Shown: in pieces, positions 42,470 through 50,780 of the stretch
Layout of the letters: each line of letters opens with the position of its first letter
Numbering within the stretch: position 1 is the first letter of the stretch
Assembly (NCBI RefSeq): GCF_008704995.1
Contig: NZ_CP023747.1
Coordinates: 3,932,501-3,996,500 of the forward strand
DNA length: 64,000 bases
Reading direction: 5' to 3'
Source: Streptomyces nodosus
Lineage (GTDB): Bacteria; Actinomycetota; Actinomycetes; Streptomycetales; Streptomycetaceae
Program-made: the position numbers and the translations under genes
The notes under the pieces: model-generated
What the model was told of the DNA's origin: nothing
Seen by the model: only the letters and a program-made list of their open reading frames with translations
Database searches by the model: none

Positions 42470-43752
42470 AGCTGTCCCCAGCGGTGCTTCACCTCCGTGG
42501 TGACCCGGGACGCCTCGGCGCTCGTCGGCAGCAGTTGCCTCCAGCCGATCCCGCTCGTCCGGGTGAAGAACACCACCTGGAAGGAGACCAGCGCCGTGTA
42601 CGCCACGGTGGAGGCGACCGCACAGCCGATCGCCCCCCACAGCGGGATCAGCGCGGCGTTCAGTGCCACGTTCGCCACCAGGGCGATCAGCGAGGGCAGC
42701 ACGAGCACCCGCGGCGACCGCCGGCGCAGCAGATAGGTGGACACCGGCCGGCCGGCCGACAGCAGCAGGATCCCGGGGACCAGCCAGGCGACCAGCGTGC
42801 CGGCCTCCGCGTACGCGTGACCGTAGACCGGGGTGATGAGGGCCGACACCACGGTCACCGTCACCACCGCGGAGGCGGCGCCCAGCAAGAGCATGAACCG
42901 GACGATCCGCACCGTGACCAGCGCGGGGTCATGGGCCTCGTCGTCGAACTGGAGCGGCAGGGTGACCTGTGCGAAGACATCGACCGCGAGCCGGCTCAGC
43001 TCCGCGAGGGTCACCCCGAGGGTGTAGATCCCGACCTCGCGCGGGCCGGCCAGGGCGTTGAGCAGGAAGACGTCCGAGCGCAGCAGCAGATACGACGCCG
43101 CCGAACCGGTGTGCAGCCGTAGTCCCTTGACACAGGTCGTCCTGGCCAGCCGCAGATCGGGGCGGGCCACGGTCACGCCGCCCGCGGCGATCAGCACGGC
43201 CAGCGAGGCGGCGAAGGAGAGGACCCAGGCGATCACCACCGACGCCACGGTGAGATGCCCGGTCAGCCCCAGCAGCACCAGGCACAGGCACTGGGCGACC
43301 GCGCTCCCCAGCATCGCCCACCCGGCGATCTGAGGGCGGTCGCGCAGCACGGTGATATTGGTCCCGTACAGCACGCCCATGCCCAGCGGCACCCCCGCGC
43401 AGGCCGTGGCCAGCAGCCAGATGTCCGGGATGTTCCCGCGCCCCTGGAACAGCAGGCAGAGCACGATCGCCACCAGGGCCGCGGCGCCGCCGAGGCACAG
43501 CCCCAACGGCACGCTGTTGGCGTCGAGACGGGAGCGCCGTCTCTTCTCCGACCACAGGGCCGTCTGCGCCTGTTCGACGGACAGATGCCCCAGCGTCAGG
43601 GCGGCGGTGGCCACGGAGACGGCCATGTAGTAGGTTCCGCGGCCCTCGGGCGGCAGCGCCCTGGCCACGACGACACTGGCGAGCACGCCCATGCCCAGGG
43701 AGCCCGTGCGGGCCACCATCATCCAGACGAACGGAGGTCTGCGGTCAGCCAC
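42448..43752 (-). CDS. Polysaccharide flippase (Wzx/MATE-like)
   Basis: 434 residues from GTG 43752; GGGAGG lies about 11 bases upstream. The protein is hydrophobic throughout, with 12-14 predicted membrane helices in the order seen in polysaccharide transport proteins. It begins F-V-W-M-M-V-A-R-T-G-S-L-G and has R-A-L-P-P-E-G-R-G-T-Y-Y near residue 35, a motif of Wzx-type flippases. It should move the lipid-linked oligosaccharide across the membrane so that the outward-facing ligase/polymerase can use it. It is downstream of the glycosyltransferase on the same strand (94-base gap), probably one transcript. Confidence 0.85.
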   Translation of the reverse strand: MADRRPPFVWMMVARTGSLGMGVLASVVVARALPPEGRGTYYMAVSVATAALTLGHLSVEQAQTALWSEKRRRSRLDANSVPLGLCLGGAAALVAIVLCLLFQGRGNIPDIWLLATACAGVPLGMGVLYGTNITVLRDRPQIAGWAMLGSAVAQCLCLVLLGLTGHLTVASVVIAWVLSFAASLAVLIAAGGVTVARPDLRLARTTCVKGLRLHTGSAASYLLLRSDVFLLNALAGPREVGIYTLGVTLAELSRLAVDVFAQVTLPLQFDDEAHDPALVTVRIVRFMLLLGAASAVVTVTVVSALITPVYGHAYAEAGTLVAWLVPGILLLSAGRPVSTYLLRRRSPRVLVLPSLIALVANVALNAALIPLWGAIGCAVASTVAYTALVSFQVVFFTRTSGIGWRQLLPTSAEASRVTTEVKHRWGQLHIGRVS

Positions 43753-43846
43753 TTGTCGGGGGACCTCCCGGTGACGGGAACAGCCCGCTGGGGGCTGGTC
43801 GGAACAGATGTGGTGTCAGGGTGCGGACCTCGACGGCGCCCGGGGG

Positions 43847-45037
43847 TCACCGCCTTGCGGCGCGCCGGCCCGCCAGCAACCGCCGGTAGAGAGCGAGGTA
43901 GCGGTCCACCATGACGTCGGCGGTGAGATTGGCCAGAGCCCATTCGCGCGCACCGCGCCCGAGGGCCCGGGCGGCCTCCCGGTCGTCCAGCACCCGGCGG
44001 AGCCCCTCGGCCAGGGCGTCCGGGTCGGCGGGAGGGACCAGTACGCCGCGTCCTTCGAGGAGTTCGGGGGTGCCGCCCACCGCGGTGGCCACCACCGTCC
44101 GGCCGGCCGCCATGGCCTCCATCACCGCATTGCTCGACCCCTCGTACAGGGACGGCAGGACGACCACGTCGGCCCGGGCGAGAAAGCCGGACACATCGGT
44201 GCGGGACCCCAGGAACCGGGCGTCGACGCCCAGGTGGTCGGCGCGTTGCCGCAGCGCGGGGCGCTCGGGGCCGTCGCCGATGAGGACGAGGGTGCAGGGG
44301 CTCCCGGTGCGCCGCAGTGTTCCGCAGGCCTCCAGGAGGTACCGATGCCCCTTGTGCGCGGCGAGGTTGGCCACGCACAGCACCACGGGAAGCGTGGTGT
44401 CGACCTCGGCGGGCGCGGCGGGCTCGAACTCGCTCGGCCGCATCCCGTTGGGGATGACGGAGATCTTGGCCGCCGGCACCTTCTCCTCACGCCTGACCTC
44501 GTCGGCGATCGCCCGCGCGTTGGCGACCAGGAAGTCCGTCCAGCGGGTGGCGATCCGCTCCAGTGCCAGTGCCACCCGGTCGTCCTTCTTGAAGAAGCCG
44601 AGACTGCGCCGTCCGGCCACCAGCACCGGCACCCGCGCCAACCGCGCGGCGGGGGCGGCCATCAGATAGGCGTGCAGCAGAAAGGCCTGGAGGACCTGTG
44701 GCTTTTCCCTGCGCAGAAAGGCCACGAAGCGGAGGAAGGCGCGGACATTGATGATCAGCGACCGCCGTCCCAGGGACCCGCGGTGGAAGCCGAGTTCGAC
44801 CACGGACACGCCGGAGTCCCGGAGTTCCTCCTCCCGTGGCCCTTTCTCGAACATGACCAGCAGATGTGTTCGGACGCCACGGGCGCTCAGTCCCCGGGCG
44901 AGCAGGACGAGCTGTTTCTCCGCACCGCCGAGACCGAGTTGTCCGATCAACAGGCAGACCCGGGAGGGAAATCGCCGCTGCCCGGTGTCCTGTGCTGCGG
45001 GAGCCAGGGGTGCTGATGTTTCTTCCGTCAATGACAT
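43847..45037 (-). CDS. GT4 family glycosyltransferase
   Basis: 396 residues from ATG 45037; GTG 45049 or 45046 would add three or four codons. GT-B fold: the N-terminal domain starts V-C-L-L-I-G-Q-L-G-L-G-G-A-E-K-Q, the donor-binding C-terminal domain has V-L-C-V-A-N-L-A-A-H-K-G-H, V-L-I-G-D-G-P-E-R and the E-x7-E signature in L-Y-E-G-S-S-N-A-V-M-E-A-M-A. These retaining enzymes use nucleotide-sugar donors on the cytosolic side of the membrane. The sugar is unknown. It is the only glycosyltransferase of the locus in this window, so others must be encoded elsewhere if the glycan has several sugars. It is divergent from the acyltransferase. Confidence 0.9.
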   Translation of the reverse strand: MSLTEETSAPLAPAAQDTGQRRFPSRVCLLIGQLGLGGAEKQLVLLARGLSARGVRTHLLVMFEKGPREEELRDSGVSVVELGFHRGSLGRRSLIINVRAFLRFVAFLRREKPQVLQAFLLHAYLMAAPAARLARVPVLVAGRRSLGFFKKDDRVALALERIATRWTDFLVANARAIADEVRREEKVPAAKISVIPNGMRPSEFEPAAPAEVDTTLPVVLCVANLAAHKGHRYLLEACGTLRRTGSPCTLVLIGDGPERPALRQRADHLGVDARFLGSRTDVSGFLARADVVVLPSLYEGSSNAVMEAMAAGRTVVATAVGGTPELLEGRGVLVPPADPDALAEGLRRVLDDREAARALGRGAREWALANLTADVMVDRYLALYRRLLAGRRAARR

Positions 45038-45074
45038 GGGCGGCACCACCCGTTTTCCGCGAATCGTGGATGTG

Positions 45075-45098
45075 GTTGCCTTAGCATATGTTGCCTAT
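45075..45098. promoter_or_regulatory. Direct repeat in the AT-rich divergent region between glycosyltransferase and acyltransferase
   Basis: GTTGCCTTA at 45075-45083 and GTTGCCTAT at 45090-45098 are 15 bases apart around AGCATATG-like sequence, in an unusually AT-rich 186-base intergenic region. It may contain a promoter or activator site; direction is unclear. Confidence 0.4.
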
Positions 45099-45223
45099 TG
45101 ATCGGATTCGCGGCTTTGACGGCGGTCCGTGCGCGTGTCAGAGCGCGGCTGTTTCCTTGTCGTCCATACGTCCGCCGCCTTGTCCGGTCTCTCCCTCTCG
45201 GTGCTGACGGAAGGAATGCCGAT

Positions 45224-45742
45224 ATGAAGAATCGAATTTTCATCTTGGGCGTCCGCTGTTTCTACAAACTGGTCGGACAACGGCTGCACTGGCGCGTTCC
45301 CGGCTCCCGCCAGGTACGCGGCTGGTGCGCCCACCAGATCTGCGAGGACGTGCGGCTGCCGGTCACCATCAACGCCCGCGTCGGCCTGCCGAGATCCCTC
45401 AGGATGGGCATGAACGCCGGGATCGGGCAGGGCACTCAGTTCCTCGGCCTGGGCCGGGTGTCCCTCGGCGCGCATCTGACCATGGGCCCGGACTGCCTTT
45501 TCATCACCGGGGATCACCCCGTCCCCAAAGCCGGGGGACGCTTCCGCGACCATGCGCCGGTGCACGAGGACATCGTCGTGGAGGAGGATGTCTTCCTCGG
45601 TGCCCGGGTGACCATTCTCCCCGGTGTGACCATCGGACGCGGCGCCGCCGTCGGGGCGGGAAGCGTGGTGACGAAGGACGTTCCCGCGGAGATGGTCGTG
45701 GCCGGGAACCCGGCCAGAGTGATCCGCGCCCGCGCGAAGTGA
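45224..45742 (+). CDS. Left-handed beta-helix (hexapeptide repeat) acyltransferase
   Basis: 172 residues from ATG 45224, supported by AAGGA eight bases upstream. The middle and C-terminal parts consist of hexapeptide repeats (I-G-Q-G-T-Q, V-S-L-G-A-H-L, I-G-R-G-A-A-V-G-A-G-S-V-V-T-K-D-V-P) with the catalytic-type His in F-I-T-G-D-H-P-V and the end motif V-V-A-G-N-P-A-R-V-I. Such trimeric enzymes O- or N-acetylate sugars in surface polysaccharide and antibiotic pathways. A short A/T-rich leader (AAGAATCGAATTTTC) makes its 5' end unlike the rest of the window. It closes the glycan locus and converges on the P450 gene. Confidence 0.88.
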   Translation: MKNRIFILGVRCFYKLVGQRLHWRVPGSRQVRGWCAHQICEDVRLPVTINARVGLPRSLRMGMNAGIGQGTQFLGLGRVSLGAHLTMGPDCLFITGDHPVPKAGGRFRDHAPVHEDIVVEEDVFLGARVTILPGVTIGRGAAVGAGSVVTKDVPAEMVVAGNPARVIRARAK

Positions 45743-45784
45743 CGTACCTGCCGAAGGGTCCGCCGGGGCGAGCACGGTTGCGGA

Positions 45785-46993
45785 TCAGCCCAGGTGCACC
45801 GGTAGTTCGGTCAGCCCCCGCAGCAGAGTGCTGGTGCGCCAGGTCAGCGCTGCCGGGTCCGTGGCGAAGGCGAGCGCGGGCCGGTGCGCCAGGAGCAGGC
45901 GCAGGGCGATCGCGGCTTCCGCACGGGCCAGCGGGGCGCCGAGGCAGTGGTGCGGGCCGTGGCCGAACCCGAGGTGCCCCTGCGCTCGGCGCCGGATGTC
46001 GAAGCGGTCGGGTTCGGGGAAGTGAAGGGGATCGCGGGAGGCCGCGGCGAGGGAGACCAGGACCGCGTCGCCTGCGGCCATCCGGGTGCCGGCCAGCTCC
46101 AGGGGCTCGGCCGCGAAGCGGAACGCGGTCGCGTGCACGGGGGAGTTGTAGCGCAGTGACTCCTCGATGGCGGAGGCCGTCAGTGTGGGATCGGCGCGGA
46201 GCAGGCCGAGTTGGTCCGGGTGGGCGAGAAGGCTGTGCAGGGTGCCGGAGATCAGGTTGACCGTCGTCTCGTGGCCGGCGACGAGGATGAGGAAGGCCAT
46301 GCCGAGGAGTTCCTCGTGGACGAGTCCGTCCCGGTCCTCGGCGGCCTCGTCGAGGCCGGGTTCCGTCGCGGCCAGCTCGCTGAGCAGGGTGCCGTCCGGG
46401 CTGTCGGACTTTCGGCGGATCAGTTCGGTGAGATGGCCGGTCAGGGCGGTGGAGGCCGAGGCTGCCGCTTCGCGCGAGGTGGGCATGACCAGTTCGTTCG
46501 ACCATGTGTGGAAGGCCGCGCGCTCCGCCTCGGGGACGCCCAGCAGATCGCAGATCACCGTGACGGGCAGTGGTAGTGCGAACCGGCCGACCAGGTCCGC
46601 GGTCCCCCGCCGCGGCAGCGCGGCGAGCAGGTCCCCGGCGACGGCTTCGATCCTCGGGCGCAGCGCGGCGATCCGGCCGGGCGTGACGTGGCCCGCGATC
46701 GAGCGGCGCAGCAGGGTGTGCTGCGGAGGGTCGCTCTGGAGCATGTTGCGCCCGATGGCGTGACCGCCGTCGGTCTGCCAGGACGCGGAGTGCCGGATGT
46801 CGTTGCGCAACCGCGGGTCGGTCAGTGCCGCTCGGGCCGCGTCGCGTGTCACGACGAGCCAGCTCTCCCCGCTTCCCGGGACGAGGACTCGGTGCACGGG
46901 GCCCTTGGCGCGCAGGGCCGCGTAGACGGGATACGGAGAGGTCGCCGGGTCATGGCCGTCGGGGGCCAGTTCTTCCAGGGTGGGTGCGCGCAT
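45785..46993 (-). CDS. Cytochrome P450
   Basis: 402 residues from ATG 46993, with GGAAGG eight bases upstream. Bacterial class I P450 features: oxygen-binding I-helix V-A-G-H-E-T-T near residue 240, E-E-S-L-R (ExxR) near 280 and the haem loop F-G-H-G-P-H-H-C-L-G with its Cys thiolate near residue 346. No ferredoxin or ferredoxin reductase gene is adjacent, so redox partners come from elsewhere. Sequence style is that of CYP107/CYP105-like macrolide- or steroid-type hydroxylases, but the substrate is unknown. It is downstream of the patatin gene on the same strand (113-base gap), probably under the same TetR-type control. Confidence 0.92.
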   Translation of the reverse strand: MRAPTLEELAPDGHDPATSPYPVYAALRAKGPVHRVLVPGSGESWLVVTRDAARAALTDPRLRNDIRHSASWQTDGGHAIGRNMLQSDPPQHTLLRRSIAGHVTPGRIAALRPRIEAVAGDLLAALPRRGTADLVGRFALPLPVTVICDLLGVPEAERAAFHTWSNELVMPTSREAAASASTALTGHLTELIRRKSDSPDGTLLSELAATEPGLDEAAEDRDGLVHEELLGMAFLILVAGHETTVNLISGTLHSLLAHPDQLGLLRADPTLTASAIEESLRYNSPVHATAFRFAAEPLELAGTRMAAGDAVLVSLAAASRDPLHFPEPDRFDIRRRAQGHLGFGHGPHHCLGAPLARAEAAIALRLLLAHRPALAFATDPAALTWRTSTLLRGLTELPVHLG

Positions 46994-47106
46994 GGCTTCG
47001 CCTTCCGCTCTTGATCGGTGGTCCGCCGACCTTGCCGACGGAAGGGCCGGGCGGCGAAGGGGCGGTCGTGTCCTCCGCCGTCCGGACCGCCGCCTCGCAC
47101 GAGGTC

Positions 47107-47946
47107 CTAGCCGCGCAGCACCTCGGCCACGGCGTCCGCGGCGGCCGTGGCCTGGAGGTGACCGGCCCGTGCGGCGGCCGGTCGGCGGGCGTCGGCGGTC
47201 ATGTCGCGCCCCATGGCCCTGCGGGCGGCGGGGTCCGGGCACAGCAGGGTGACGGCGACCCCTTCGGCGGTGAGCTCGGCAGCCTGGTGCCGCGCGTCGG
47301 GATGCGGCCCGACGGCGGACGGAATCGGTGAGACGGCGAGGACACGCCGATGGCCGCGGGCCGGTCGGAGCGGGGTGGTCGAGCGGACTCCGCCGTCGAT
47401 CCACCGGCGCCCCGCTGCCGTGACCGGTGGCCACACCAGCGGTACCGCACAACTGGCGGCGACCGCTTCGAGCAGGGTGAGCGGCGAGTTCGCGTCGAAC
47501 GCCTCCGCCTCTCCGGTCAGGGCGTCGACCGCGGTGATCACCAGCGGACGCCCGGGCCAGTCCCGTGCTCCGCGCAGCAGGGTTCGTACGGTGTCGAACA
47601 CCTCGGCCTCGGGTCCGGTGCGCGCGCCGAGGGCGGCCCGGCCCAGGCGCCGCGCGGAGCGCCCCGGGTCACGGGAGCCGAGCGCCGCCCACAGGAAGCG
47701 GAGCGTCAGGGCCGTGGTGACGCGCAGATCCACACGGTCCTCGCCCGCGAGCTGACGCTCGTACAGCTCACGGGGTGACTCTCCGGCCGCGAGCCGGGAG
47801 CCGAATATCGCGCCCGCCGAGGTGCCGATGACCATGTCGGCCCGGTCGAGGTCGATGCCCGCGTCCGCAAGACCGGCCAGCACTCCGGTCATCCATGCGC
47901 CGCCGACCGGCCCACCGCCGCCGAGTACCAGTGCCGTTCCGCCCAT
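47107..47946 (-). CDS. Patatin-like phospholipase
   Basis: 279 residues from ATG 47946. It has the oxyanion glycine run V-L-G-G-G-G-P-V-G-G near residue 8, the nucleophile elbow I-G-T-S-A-G (Ser43) and the catalytic-dyad Asp in W-I-D-G-G-V-R-S near residue 188. No signal peptide or lipobox, so it is a cytosolic serine hydrolase of RssA type acting on lipids or acyl esters. The start lies 18 bases from a TetR-type palindrome (47964-47979), so repression of this gene and of the following P450 by the divergent TetR protein is likely. Confidence 0.9.
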   Translation of the reverse strand: MGGTALVLGGGGPVGGAWMTGVLAGLADAGIDLDRADMVIGTSAGAIFGSRLAAGESPRELYERQLAGEDRVDLRVTTALTLRFLWAALGSRDPGRSARRLGRAALGARTGPEAEVFDTVRTLLRGARDWPGRPLVITAVDALTGEAEAFDANSPLTLLEAVAASCAVPLVWPPVTAAGRRWIDGGVRSTTPLRPARGHRRVLAVSPIPSAVGPHPDARHQAAELTAEGVAVTLLCPDPAARRAMGRDMTADARRPAAARAGHLQATAAADAVAEVLRG

Positions 47947-47963
47947 GCCCGCCCCCCTAGAAA

Positions 47964-47979
47964 CGGGGAGTGCTCCCCG
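47964..47979. promoter_or_regulatory. TetR-type operator, copy 1
   Basis: CGGGGAG-TG-CTCCCCG is a perfect 7-base dyad, 18 bases upstream of the patatin start. A second near-identical copy is at 48008-48023, 44 bases away centre to centre. Confidence 0.75.
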
Positions 47980-48007
47980 CTTTCTGTTCCGAAGATAACA
48001 TCACTAC

Positions 48008-48023
48008 CGGGGAGCGTTCCCCG
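48008..48023. promoter_or_regulatory. TetR-type operator, copy 2
   Basis: CGGGGAGCGTTCCCCG differs from copy 1 at two central positions and keeps the 6-base arms CGGGGA/TCCCCG. It is 22 bases upstream of the TetR start, so the regulator probably represses itself as well. Confidence 0.75.
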
Positions 48024-48044
48024 CTTGTCGGTACGGAGGGTGAG

Positions 48045-48758
48045 ATGACCGTCGGCGCGCAGCCTCCACGGCGACGCGACGCACGCCGCAACCGGGAGCT
48101 TCTTGTCGCGGCGGCCCACGAGGTGTTCACCGAGCAGGGTCTCGAAGCGCCCCTGGATGTGATCGCCCGACGGGCGGGCGTGGGGAACGCGACGCTCTAC
48201 CGGCATTTCCCCACCCGCGTCGCTCTCGTCGACGCCGTCTTCCGTGATCCGCTGACCGACACGATCGCCGTCGGCGAGCAGGCCCGGACCGCCCTCGACG
48301 CGTGGCAGGGGCTCAGCGGCTACCTCGAGGCCGTCTTCAGCGTGCTGGCCGCCGACCGCGGCACCAACGACCTGATGACCACGCGTCTCCAGGGCATCGA
48401 CGCGCTGGACGACGTCCACGCCCACAACCGTCGCACGGTGGAGGTCCTGCTGGACCGCGGCCGCGAGGAGGGCACCGTCCGTGCCGATGTCACCACCGAG
48501 GACGTCCTGTTCGCCCTTGCCGCGCTCGGCCGTGCCGTTCCGGCGCTGACCGCCGCGACCACGCCCGACGCCTGGCGCCGACCGCTCGCCCTGTTCCTCG
48601 ACGGCCTGCGTGTCTCCCCCGTCGCCCCGCCGTTGCCCGCCCGCGCCCTCACCCCCGCCCAACTCGGCGACGTGCTCCGGGAACTGGGCCCCCACCGGGC
48701 GCCCCGCGACCGTGCCACGGACGGCTCCGCACCCGCACCGGTGACCCGGGAGGGCTGA
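48045..48758 (+). CDS. TetR family transcriptional regulator
   Basis: 237 residues from ATG 48045, with GGAGG five bases upstream; the open frame upstream runs through the operator and is not likely coding. The N-terminal helix-turn-helix (about 15-65) includes R-R-D-A-R-R-N-R-E-L-L-V-A-A-A, V-I-A-R-R-A-G-V-G-N-A-T-L-Y-R-H-F-P. The rest is an all-helical ligand-binding and dimerisation domain with a disordered Ala/Pro-rich tail. Two palindromes in the 98-base divergent region indicate autoregulation and control of the patatin-P450 genes. The ligand is unknown. Confidence 0.92.
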   Translation: MTVGAQPPRRRDARRNRELLVAAAHEVFTEQGLEAPLDVIARRAGVGNATLYRHFPTRVALVDAVFRDPLTDTIAVGEQARTALDAWQGLSGYLEAVFSVLAADRGTNDLMTTRLQGIDALDDVHAHNRRTVEVLLDRGREEGTVRADVTTEDVLFALAALGRAVPALTAATTPDAWRRPLALFLDGLRVSPVAPPLPARALTPAQLGDVLRELGPHRAPRDRATDGSAPAPVTREG

Positions 48759-49008
48759 GCGCCGGAGCGGTCTGTGCCCCGGCCGGTGTGGGGACTTCGG
48801 GCCGGGTGGCCACGGACGGGTGCCGTGGTGCGCGGACCAGGCGGTTCGCCGGTGGCGCCGTACACGGTCGGCGCCAGGGGCGCTGCGGCCGTGATCCGGA
48901 CACCGGTCCGGATGCGGCGGTGCGGGTTTCAGAGGGGGAAGGTCCTTGCCGGGGCGTTGAAACCGGGTTGAAGCCGCTGTGAACCGGGTCGGGCGCAGGC
49001 TTCGGGGC

Positions 49009-49989
49009 ATGACGGAGACGAAACACGAACCCGCGATCGCGGCCACCGGGCTGCGCAAGTCCTACGGGGACAAGACCGTCCTCGACGACATCGACCTCAC
49101 CGTGCCCGTCGGCACGATCTTCTCCCTGCTCGGGCCGAACGGCGCCGGCAAGACCACGGTGGTCGACATCCTGTCCACCCTGATCTCCGCCGACGCCGGA
49201 CGGGCGCGGATCGCCGGGCACGACCTCACCGCCGAGGCCCAGGCGGTACGCGCCGCCATCGGTGTCACCGGTCAGTTCTCCGCCGTGGACGGGCTGATCA
49301 CCGGCGAGGAGAACATGCTGCTGATGGCCGACCTGCACCACCTCCCCCGGGCCACGGGCCGACGGGTGACCGCGGAGCTGCTGGAGCGCTTCGACCTGGT
49401 GGAGGCGGCGAAGAAGCCCGCCTCCACCTACTCCGGCGGCATGAAACGCCGCCTCGACATCGCCATGACCCTGGTCGGCGACCCGCGGATCATCTTCCTC
49501 GACGAGCCGACCACCGGACTCGACCCGCGCTCCCGCCACACCATGTGGCAGATCATCCGCGAGCTGGTGTCCGGGGGCACCACCGTCTTCCTCACCACCC
49601 AGTATTTGGAGGAGGCCGATCAGCTGGCCGACCGTATCGCGGTGCTCAACGGCGGCAGGATCGTCGCCCAGGGCAGTGCCGAGGAGCTCAAGCGGCTGGT
49701 CCCCGGGGGCCATGTGCGGCTGCGTTTCTCCGACCCGGTCGCCCATGAGCGGGCCGCCATCGCGCTGAGCGGGAGCACCCGCGACGACGCGGCGCTCGCC
49801 CTCCAGATCCCCAGCGACGGAAGCCAGCGTGAGCTGCGCGCCATCCTCGACCGGCTCGACACCGCCGACATCGAGGCCGACGAACTGTCCGTGCACACCC
49901 CGGATCTGGACGACGTGTTCTTCGCCCTGACCGGCGACCCCGTCTCCAGCCGGTCCACCGCTTCCGCCGACAGGGAGACCGTCCGATGA
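49009..49989 (+). CDS. DrrA-like ABC exporter ATP-binding protein
   Basis: 326 residues from ATG 49009 (GTG 48979 is possible). ATPase with Walker A G-P-N-G-A-G-K-T-T at 42-50, signature T-Y-S-G-G-M-K-R-R-L-D-I-A near 143, Walker B I-I-F-L-D-E-P-T-T-G-L-D, and the C-terminal extension common to daunorubicin-resistance (DrrA/CcmA) ATPases. With the adjoining permease it forms an exporter for a hydrophobic drug or lipid. Upstream, GAACCGGGT-type direct repeats lie at 48957-48989. The stop overlaps the permease start (ATGA). Confidence 0.92.
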   Translation: MTETKHEPAIAATGLRKSYGDKTVLDDIDLTVPVGTIFSLLGPNGAGKTTVVDILSTLISADAGRARIAGHDLTAEAQAVRAAIGVTGQFSAVDGLITGEENMLLMADLHHLPRATGRRVTAELLERFDLVEAAKKPASTYSGGMKRRLDIAMTLVGDPRIIFLDEPTTGLDPRSRHTMWQIIRELVSGGTTVFLTTQYLEEADQLADRIAVLNGGRIVAQGSAEELKRLVPGGHVRLRFSDPVAHERAAIALSGSTRDDAALALQIPSDGSQRELRAILDRLDTADIEADELSVHTPDLDDVFFALTGDPVSSRSTASADRETVR

Positions 49990-50780
49990 GCCTCGCCTCC
50001 CACGCCTTCCGCGACCACCTCACCATGCTGCGGCGCACCCTCCTGCACGCCCGCCGCTACCCCTCCCTCACCCTGAACGTCCTGCTCACCCCGGTCATGC
50101 TCCTGCTGCTGTTCGTCTATGTCTTCGGCAATGTGATGAGCGCCGGGATCGCCGGCGCTCCCGCGGACCGGTCCGAGTACGTCGCCTACCTCGTCCCCGG
50201 CATCCTTCTCATGACCGTGGGCATGATCTCGCTGGGCACCGCGGTGTCCGTGGCCACCGACATGACCGAGGGCATCATGGCCCGGTTCCGCACCATGGCG
50301 ATCTCCCGCGCCTCCGTGCTGATCGGCCATGTGATCGGCAGCGTGATCCAGACGCTGCTGGCTCTGGTGCTCGTGCTGGGCATCGGACTGGCCATCGGCT
50401 TCAGGCCCGACGCGACATTGACGGAGTGGATCGCGGCGGCCGGGCTGATGGCGCTGGTCAGCCTCGCGCTGACCTGGATCGCGGTCGGTATCGGCCTGGT
50501 GAGCCCCAACCCCGAGGGGGCCAGCAACATCGGGCTGCCGCTGACCATGCTGCCGCTTCTGTCCAGCGCGTTCGTGCCGGTGGACGCCATGCCGGGCTGG
50601 TTCCGCTGGTTCGCCGAGTACCAGCCGTTCTCGCCCGCCATCGAAACCCTGCGCGGGCTGCTGCTGGGCAGCGGGATCGGCACCACGAACGCGGTGCTCG
50701 CCGTCGCCTGGTCGCTGGGGCTGAGCCTGCTGGGTTATCTGTGGTGCAGGGCGCAGTTCACCCGTGAGCCCCGGCGTTGA
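49986..50780 (+). CDS. DrrB-like ABC-2 type permease
   Basis: 264 residues from ATG 49986, coupled to the ATPase by a 4-base overlap. Six hydrophobic helices at about 30-50, 65-85, 110-140, 145-165, 172-190 and 235-255, in the ABC-2 pattern, with L-N-V-L-L-T-P-V-M-L-L-L-L-F-V-Y-V-F-G-N near residue 30 and the P-E-G-A-S-N-I-G-L-P-L segment before helix five. Transported compound unknown. Its 3' end overlaps the convergent regulator gene by 23 bases (50758-50780). Confidence 0.92.
   Translation: MSLASHAFRDHLTMLRRTLLHARRYPSLTLNVLLTPVMLLLLFVYVFGNVMSAGIAGAPADRSEYVAYLVPGILLMTVGMISLGTAVSVATDMTEGIMARFRTMAISRASVLIGHVIGSVIQTLLALVLVLGIGLAIGFRPDATLTEWIAAAGLMALVSLALTWIAVGIGLVSPNPEGASNIGLPLTMLPLLSSAFVPVDAMPGWFRWFAEYQPFSPAIETLRGLLLGSGIGTTNAVLAVAWSLGLSLLGYLWCRAQFTREPRR

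Noticed and set aside
36136..45742. Polyketide, non-ribosomal peptide or other classical antibiotic cluster
   Set aside because: No synthase, carrier protein or terpene cyclase genes are seen. The gene set fits surface glycan synthesis better.
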